DNA of 64,000 bases, taken from NCBI RefSeq assembly GCF_003610195.1, contig NZ_RAPO01000002.1, positions 186,001 to 250,000 of the forward strand, read 5' to 3'. The DNA is from Halopiger aswanensis (GTDB taxonomy: Archaea; Halobacteriota; Halobacteria; Halobacteriales; Natrialbaceae). The translations under genes and the position numbers were made by a program. The notes under the pieces were generated by a model. That model was not told where the DNA came from. It saw only the letters and a list, made by a program, of their open reading frames with translations, and made no database searches. The stretch's first letter is position 1, and every line of letters begins with the position of its first letter. Below, piece after piece: positions 58,941-64,000 of the stretch.

Positions 58941-60080
58941 TTATCCGCGGTGTTCGATGCGGCGCCCGTCCTCGCGGAACGCGAGCACGTCGGTTTCGTC
59001 CCACCCGATGCGGATCTCGTCGCCGGCGTCGAACGACCCCGCGTCGGCGACGCTGCGCTCGACGAACAGCGAACTGCCGTCGACGTCGACCGCGTAACGG
59101 ACCGTCGAGCCGCGGTAGATGACGTTCTCGACCGTCCCGACGGTTGCAGTTTGCGACCCGCCGTCGGCGATCGGCTGTGCCTCGTTCGCGACCGGTGTCG
59201 CATCAGCGGCCGCCTCGATCGAGAGCACTTCGGGACGCAGCGACAGCGTTACGCGCTCCCCGCCGGAAAGCGTCTCGTCGCCGGTCGAAATCTCGAGCGT
59301 CTCCTCGAGTTCCGTCGCGATGCGGACGCCGTCGGCGGTCGAGTCCGTGACCTCGCCCGAGACGAAGTTGGTGTCGCCGAGGAACCCCTCGACGAACCGG
59401 TTTTTGGGGTTCTCGTAGACGTCGTGAGGATCGCCGATCTGGACGAGTTCGCCGTCGGCCATGATGCCGATCCGGTCGGCCAGCGTGAACGCCTCGTCCT
59501 GGTCGTGGGTGACGTGGACGAACGTCGTCTCGACGTCCTCGTGGATCTCCCGGAGTTCGATCTGCATGTCCTCGCTGAGCCGCTTGTCGAGGTTCGATAG
59601 CGGCTCGTCGAGCAGCAGAACGTCGGGTTCGACGGCCAGCGAGCGCGCGAGCGCGACGCGCTGTTTCTGCCCGCCGCTCAGATTCGTCGGGTCCTGATCG
59701 CCGTAGTCGCCCATCTCGACGCGCTCGAGCATCGCTCGGGCTCGCTCGCGACGTTCGTCCTTCGGCACGTCGTGCATCTTCAGCCCGAACGCGACGTTCT
59801 CCAGCACCGTCTTGTGGGGGAACAGCGCCCAGTCCTGGAACACCGTTGCGGTGTTTCGGTCGTAGGCGGGCTGGTCGGTCACGTCCTCGTCGCCGATCCG
59901 GATCCCGCCGTCGGTCGGTGTCTCGAGGCCGGCGATCATCCGCAGCGTCGTCGACTTGCCGCTGCCGCTCGGCCCGAGCAGACAGAGCAGTTCGCCGTCC
60001 TCGATGGTCGCCGAGACGTCCTCGACCGCGAGCGTGTCGCCGTAGCGCTTCTCGAGGCTGTTGAGTTCGATTGTAGCCAT
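58941..60080 (-). CDS. ABC transporter ATPase, PotA type with TOBE domain
   Basis: A 379-residue subunit. Walker A is G-P-S-G-S-G-K-S-T-T, the Q-loop F-Q-D-W-A-L-F-P-H-K-T, the signature L-S-G-G-Q-K-Q-R, and Walker B D-V-L-L-L-D-E-P-L-S-N-L-D. From about residue 240 a TOBE-type regulatory domain (F-L-G-D-T-N-F-V-S-G-E-V) is present. It powers the operon's transporter; spermidine, putrescine, iron(III) and thiamine importers share this layout. Confidence 0.93.
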   Translation of the reverse strand: MATIELNSLEKRYGDTLAVEDVSATIEDGELLCLLGPSGSGKSTTLRMIAGLETPTDGGIRIGDEDVTDQPAYDRNTATVFQDWALFPHKTVLENVAFGLKMHDVPKDERRERARAMLERVEMGDYGDQDPTNLSGGQKQRVALARSLAVEPDVLLLDEPLSNLDKRLSEDMQIELREIHEDVETTFVHVTHDQDEAFTLADRIGIMADGELVQIGDPHDVYENPKNRFVEGFLGDTNFVSGEVTDSTADGVRIATELEETLEISTGDETLSGGERVTLSLRPEVLSIEAAADATPVANEAQPIADGGSQTATVGTVENVIYRGSTVRYAVDVDGSSLFVERSVADAGSFDAGDEIRIGWDETDVLAFREDGRRIEHRG

Positions 60081-60103
60081 TGTCGATAGTAGCGTGTAGT
60101 GAA

Positions 60104-61276
60104 CTAGTTGTCCGTCCGAATCGCGCTGTACTCCTCGTCGAACGTCTCGTAGTAGTCCTCGAGGTAGCCCCAGTCGGGGAAGGCGATTTGCTGGGCTTCC
60201 TCGCTCGTCGTCGGCAGTTGCTCGCCCAGGTCGTTGGCGTACTCCATCTCCGCGTTACAGAAGAGGGCGGGGCTGGACTCGGACCACGTCGTCTGCGTCT
60301 CGGCGGCGAGCAGGAAGTCGAGGAACTCCTCGGCCTGATCGCGGCGTTCGGTCCCGTCGACGACGCACCAGTTGTTCAGGTAGCCGGTCGTCTCCTCGGG
60401 GAGCGTGTGGGTGATCCCGTCGTGGTCGTCGATGTCGTAGGCCGTCTGCTCGAAGTACCACTGGGCGACGTCGATGGTGCCGTCGTCGAACGCCTGCCAG
60501 ATGTCCTGGCCCGAACTGGCCCAGCTGTTGATGTTCCAGCTCCGGAGTTCGTCGAAGACCGCATCGTGGAGCGACTCCTCGTAGAGTTCGCCTGCGAGCT
60601 CGCGGTCGTCCATGCCGACCGCGGCGGCGTGGACGGGGAACCACCAGAAGCCGGTGTCGATCCCGATACCCGTGCTGTTATCGACGGGATCGGCGCCGAG
60701 ATCGGCCCACGTTTCGGGCTCGAAGTCCATGTCCTCGCGGTAGATGATGTTGCAGGGCGCGCCGTCGACCGGGACGCCGTACTCCGTCGTTCGGATCTCG
60801 GTGTAGTGGTCGATCGCCGCGTCCAGGTTCGACACGTTGTCCTCGCGGATCGGCTCGAAGAGCCCTTCCTGCCGACCGACGTGGTAGAAGTAGCCGTCCG
60901 CGACGGTCACGTCGTACGGCGGTTCGCCGCTCGACTGGCGGATGTCGACGAGAATGTCGTTCCAGCCGCCGTGTAGTTGGACGTCGACGCCGTACTCGTC
61001 CTCGTACAGCGGCACGACCGATTCCTCGAACCGATCGTAGTAGTTGCCGCTCCAGACGCAGACGTCGAGCACGTCGTCCGAACTCGTCGTGTCGCTACCG
61101 AAGATTTTCGCGCAGCCGGCGAGCGCGGTCATCGATCCGGCGGCAACGCCGGACAGTGCGCGGCGACGTGAGAGAGAGCGAGATGACGATTTAGTACCCG
61201 TTTCGACATCAGTTGAAGACTCGTGATTCGACTCGCAGCCGCTGGTTTCTGCAACCCGTGCTGGGTCGGCAGCCAT
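60104..61276 (-). CDS. ABC substrate-binding lipoprotein, PotD/family 1 type
   Basis: A 390-residue exported protein and first gene of the operon. The Tat motif S-R-R-R-A-L-S-G is at about residues 36-43 and the lipobox L-A-G-C near residue 55, so a 35-residue hydrophilic leader precedes the signal. That long start is supported by TTTTATG (61304-61310, minus strand) at the spacing for a leaderless mRNA beginning at 61276. The mature domain (L-D-V-C-V-W-S-G-N-Y-Y, P-Y-D-V-T-V-A-D, L-N-N-W-C-V-V) is of the polyamine/iron type. The ligand is not certain. Confidence 0.88.
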   Translation of the reverse strand: MAADPARVAETSGCESNHESSTDVETGTKSSSRSLSRRRALSGVAAGSMTALAGCAKIFGSDTTSSDDVLDVCVWSGNYYDRFEESVVPLYEDEYGVDVQLHGGWNDILVDIRQSSGEPPYDVTVADGYFYHVGRQEGLFEPIREDNVSNLDAAIDHYTEIRTTEYGVPVDGAPCNIIYREDMDFEPETWADLGADPVDNSTGIGIDTGFWWFPVHAAAVGMDDRELAGELYEESLHDAVFDELRSWNINSWASSGQDIWQAFDDGTIDVAQWYFEQTAYDIDDHDGITHTLPEETTGYLNNWCVVDGTERRDQAEEFLDFLLAAETQTTWSESSPALFCNAEMEYANDLGEQLPTTSEEAQQIAFPDWGYLEDYYETFDEEYSAIRTDN

Positions 61277-61303
61277 TGGTACCCCGGTTTACTCTGATGC
61301 CTA

Positions 61304-61310
61304 CATAAAA
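61304..61310 (-). promoter_or_regulatory. TATA box of the PotD-type operon
   Basis: TTTTATG read on the minus strand, 28-34 bases before the ATG at 61276. It fixes the long start of the binding protein. Confidence 0.6.
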
Positions 61311-61541
61311 TCGTTGTGAAGTCCTGAAATCCACCTAGTTATACATGTAAGACAGCGTACGAGCCGATTTGATCGAACTATCGTCTCTGAACCGCTATCC
61401 GGACCGCTAAAAGTCTCTCCCTCCTCCGCGCTCGCCGATTTCGTTTCCGGGATCGTTACGACGGTAGTGACCGAGCGCCACAGCAACCGACGAGGCTGCC
61501 GCCGGCGGAGCGGCTAACTGCCTCGAGACCCAACCGCGGCC

Positions 61542-62291
61542 ATGAACGTCGCGATCGTCTCGGTCGGCGACGAACTGCTCGCAGGAACGACGACGAACAC
61601 GAACGCCGCCTGGCTGGCCGGGCGCCTCACCGAGCGCGGCAGCACCGTCGGCCGAATCCTGACGATCCCCGACGACCGCGCCGAAATCGCCGACTACGTC
61701 GGCCGGTGGCGCGACGAGTTCGACGCCGTCATCGTCACCGGCGGCATCGGCGGCACGCCCGACGATATCACCGTCGAAGCCGTCGCCGAGGGGCTAGCTC
61801 GGGACCTCGTCGTCCACGAGCGGATTTACGACGATCTCCGCGAGAAGGCGGCCGCGTTCCGCGAGGAAAACCCCGAAATGGTCGAAGAGTACGACCTCGA
61901 GTTGGATCTCGAGGCCGCCGCCTCCCTCCCTGAAGGCGCGACGCCGATCGTCGTCGACGAGGCGTGGGCGCCGGGGTGTGTCGTCGAGAACGTCTACGTC
62001 TTCGCGGGCATCCCCGAGGAGATGCAGGCGATGTTCCGCGAGGTCGAAGCCGAGTTCCGCGGCGACGCGACCGCGCGAACGATCTACACGCCGGCGCCGG
62101 AGGGATCGCTCCACGGCGTCCTCGAGCGCGCCGGCGACGAGTTCGACGTAACCGTCGGTAGCTACCCGCGCGGCGAGTCGCGGCCGGGCCGGATCCGCGT
62201 TACGGGGACCGACGAGTCGACGGTCGACGCGGCGATCGAGTGGCTGCGCGAGCGCGTCGAGACGACGGCGCCGCCGTCGGAGTCGGACTAG
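61542..62291 (+). CDS. CinA-like molybdopterin-binding-domain protein
   Basis: A 249-residue protein with the MoaB/MogA-like fold of the CinA N-terminal domain. N-V-A-I-V-S-V-G-D-E-L-L-A-G-T-T-T-N-T-N is the classic start, and V-I-V-T-G-G-I-G-G-T-P-D-D is the ligand loop. The C-terminal amidase half of bacterial CinA is absent, as in most archaea. Family members are linked to pyridine-nucleotide or nucleotide repair hydrolysis; the exact reaction here is unknown. Confidence 0.9.
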   Translation: MNVAIVSVGDELLAGTTTNTNAAWLAGRLTERGSTVGRILTIPDDRAEIADYVGRWRDEFDAVIVTGGIGGTPDDITVEAVAEGLARDLVVHERIYDDLREKAAAFREENPEMVEEYDLELDLEAAASLPEGATPIVVDEAWAPGCVVENVYVFAGIPEEMQAMFREVEAEFRGDATARTIYTPAPEGSLHGVLERAGDEFDVTVGSYPRGESRPGRIRVTGTDESTVDAAIEWLRERVETTAPPSESD

Positions 62292-62423
62292 TCCGCTCGC
62301 CGTCCGACAGTGAATTCGGTCGCGAGCACGACGAGAGGGGCGATCGAGAGGCACTTCCAGCGCGGCTCGAGAGCGGGATCGGATATTCGGTAGCTACTTG
62401 GGTCGACCGTCCAACCGACGTGT

Positions 62424-63134
62424 ATGGGCGGACGTGGGCCGAAACGCGAACTCGCGGAGAAGATAGCCGGGGAGATCACGCTGAGCGACGATCCCGGCGC
62501 CACGTTGCGCAAGTGGCGAACCGATTTCGACGTCTCGCAGACAGACCTCGCCGAAGAGTTGGGGGTCTCCTCGTCGGTCATTTCGGACTACGAGAGCGGC
62601 CGCCGGGAGAGTCCGGGTATCGGCGTCGTCGGACGGCTCGTCGAGGGACTGCTCGCGATCGACGAACGGCGCGGCGGCGACCGCATTCGCCAGTACGGCC
62701 GCGTCCTCTCGGCCGGGTTCGACAGCGACGTCGTCCTCGACCTGCGCGAGTACGCGACCTCGATTCCCCTCGCGACGCTCTACGACGATATCGACGCCAC
62801 TGAAATCGCAACCGGCGACACCGACCGCGTCAGCGGCCACACGGTCATCGACAGCATCGAGGCGATCACCCGCCTCTCGAGCGAGGAATTCTTCCGACTG
62901 TACGGCCAGAGTACGAACCGCGTCCTGGTGTTTACGGGCGTCACTCGCGGCGAATCGCCGCTGGTCGCCCTACGGGTCGTCAATCCGACGCCCAACGCGG
63001 TCGTCCTCCACGGCCTCGACGAGGAGGATCTGTGGCCCCACGCGGCCGATCTCGCCCGGATCGACGGCTACTCGCTGGCAGTATCGAACGCGCCGCTCGA
63101 CGACCTGCTCGATCGGCTCGTCTCGCTCGAGTAA
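62424..63134 (+). CDS. XRE-type regulator with archaeal C-terminal domain
   Basis: A 236-residue protein. A Cro/C1 helix-turn-helix spans about residues 28-75 (L-R-K-W-R-T-D-F-D-V-S-Q-T-D-L-A-E-E-L-G-V, S-V-I-S-D-Y-E-S-G-R). The rest (Y-A-T-S-I-P-L-A-T-L-Y-D-D, T-N-R-V-L-V-F-T-G-V-T-R-G-E-S-P) is a domain typical of conserved archaeal regulators of the COG1709 kind. The target is unknown. The start is preceded by a TATA-like CTACTT near 62394. Confidence 0.87.
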   Translation: MGGRGPKRELAEKIAGEITLSDDPGATLRKWRTDFDVSQTDLAEELGVSSSVISDYESGRRESPGIGVVGRLVEGLLAIDERRGGDRIRQYGRVLSAGFDSDVVLDLREYATSIPLATLYDDIDATEIATGDTDRVSGHTVIDSIEAITRLSSEEFFRLYGQSTNRVLVFTGVTRGESPLVALRVVNPTPNAVVLHGLDEEDLWPHAADLARIDGYSLAVSNAPLDDLLDRLVSLE

Positions 63135-63195
63135 TTGCGAGCGACGGACGGCGACCGGGCCGGTTCGTTGCGCCCTCGCCACTCCCTCGACCACT

Positions 63196-63351
63196 ATGGA
63201 TCGCACAGAACGCAGGACAGTCGTACTGCTCGTCGGCGATCTCGGCACGCTCGCAGCGACGGCCGCGATCGACGAGCCCGCCGTCTGGCTCGCATGGGCG
63301 GCCGCAACGGCAGTTGTCGCTGGGGCTGCACTGATCGTATTCAATCGGTAG
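63196..63351 (+). CDS. 51-residue small membrane protein
   Basis: A short frame with two hydrophobic stretches (V-V-L-L-V-G-D-L-G-T-L-A-A-T and W-A-A-A-T-A-V-V-A-G-A-A-L-I-V-F). It follows the XRE gene by 61 bases on the same strand and has no clear promoter of its own. No family is recognised. Confidence 0.4.
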   Translation: MDRTERRTVVLLVGDLGTLAATAAIDEPAVWLAWAAATAVVAGAALIVFNR

Positions 63352-63416
63352 CCGTCGGTAGTTGGTTGTTCTCGAGTCGAAGGACGCGGAGCCGACGTTG
63401 CGTTTCGAGGCGACGG

Positions 63417-64000
63417 TTAGTATCCTGCAAGCAGCCAGAGGAGTCCGAACCCGCTGCCGATCGAAGCGAGTGCCGCGAGCGCACAGCCGAAGAGGGTCAC
63501 GAGATAGTGGCGATCGATCCCGTCCGCACGGACAGGGGAGATGATGAACTCGCTCGAGGACTCACCGGCAGTTATCAGCGGCACGTTGCTGTTGTCGCCG
63601 CTCTCGCCTGCCACCGCTCGGTCCTCGGGTGCGACCGCGACACCGAGCACGGAGACGGTTGCCCCCGGCTCGAGCACCGCCTCGTGGTACACTCGATCCT
63701 GATCGCGTCGCTCGTCACCGTCGTCGACCGCCTCGCGGAGCCGCGTCGCGATCGGCTCCGGTGGCCGTTCATCGGTGGCTACGGGTTGAGACGCGGTCCG
63801 CTCGAGGCGCAGTTCGGCCCCGCCCGGATCGACGAGCACGCGGCCAGTGTCGTCCCGGAGCCAGAACGGCCGGCGGCGGTCCGCGACGCGTTCGGTCCCG
63901 TCGACCAGCGACGAGAGCAGCCCCGTCGTCGCTGCGCCGGCACCCGCGTCGGTCTCGAGCGAGTCCTCGAACGCGACCTGAGTCTGGGACAGCTGGTAAC
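63417..64000 (-). CDS. GIDE-domain (E3 ubiquitin ligase-like) membrane protein, partial
   Basis: The gene enters from the right edge; the last 193 codons are visible. The part P-F-W-L-R-D-D-T-G-R-V-L-V-D-P-G-G-A-E resembles the GIDE domain found in MUL1-like proteins and in many haloarchaeal membrane proteins. It continues with Y-H-E-A-V-L-E-P-G-A-T-V-S-V-L-G-V-A and ends in a transmembrane helix (L-V-T-L-F-G-C-A-L-A-A-L-A-S-I-G). There is no RING domain in view. Its role in archaea is unknown. Confidence 0.8.
   Translation of the reverse strand, partial: YQLSQTQVAFEDSLETDAGAGAATTGLLSSLVDGTERVADRRRPFWLRDDTGRVLVDPGGAELRLERTASQPVATDERPPEPIATRLREAVDDGDERRDQDRVYHEAVLEPGATVSVLGVAVAPEDRAVAGESGDNSNVPLITAGESSSEFIISPVRADGIDRHYLVTLFGCALAALASIGSGFGLLWLLAGY

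Overview
The window is chromosomal DNA of a halophilic archaeon (class Halobacteria). The evidence is high GC, very acidic proteins, twin-arginine lipoproteins with an xxGC lipobox, TATA boxes centred about 30 bases before start codons (leaderless mRNAs), an archaeal clamp loader subunit, aCPSF1, and a haloarchaeal gas vesicle cluster. The set of genes would fit the Natrialbales/Natrinema/Haloterrigena side, but no rRNA is present to place it. I saw no tRNA, rRNA, CRISPR array or intact insertion sequence.

Layout. 1-13.4 kb is mostly housekeeping: the end of bioF and bioD, rfcL, nth, an alkaline-phosphatase-fold phosphodiesterase, a ParA-like ATPase, pyrophosphatase, PadR and ArsR regulators, YqeC, a COG0523 metal GTPase and several tiny zinc proteins. 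13.6-15.8 kb is a membrane PAS-GAF histidine kinase. 15.8-21.9 kb looks like an alcohol/aldehyde oxidation block: a zinc formaldehyde-dehydrogenase-like enzyme, GlcG, a secreted cupredoxin-like protein, a PQQ dehydrogenase without a visible signal peptide, and an unknown partner. 22.2-32.2 kb is the most unusual part. It holds a winged-helix regulator fused to a THI5/NMT1 binding domain, a THI5-type ABC transporter split over two convergent operons, and then an operon of three further periplasmic-binding-fold proteins that lack any export signal, ending in a VOC protein. A cupin gene is divergent to that operon, and a perfect dyad overlaps the operon promoter. A formate dehydrogenase catalytic subunit lies convergent to it.

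36.9-44.4 kb is a gas vesicle cluster: gvpF-G-H-I-like-J-K-L-M on the minus strand and gvpA-N-O on the plus strand. No gvpC, gvpD or gvpE is visible, and several proteins have unusual tails. 45.0-54.2 kb holds a membrane-anchored tandem winged-helix regulator, mutS, GNAT, Spo0M, a PEBP protein, the mismatch endonuclease nucS and a glutamine-rich lipoprotein. 54.6-64 kb holds aCPSF1, an EamA half transporter, a complete polyamine/iron-type ABC operon, a CinA-like protein, an XRE regulator and the end of a GIDE-domain membrane protein that runs off the window.

How they work together. Inference: the 22-32 kb block may be one pathway that imports, senses and processes a small heteroaromatic compound such as a thiamine pyrimidine precursor. 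The transporter's binding protein, the regulator's sensor domain and one cytosolic protein share the same fold and the same motifs.
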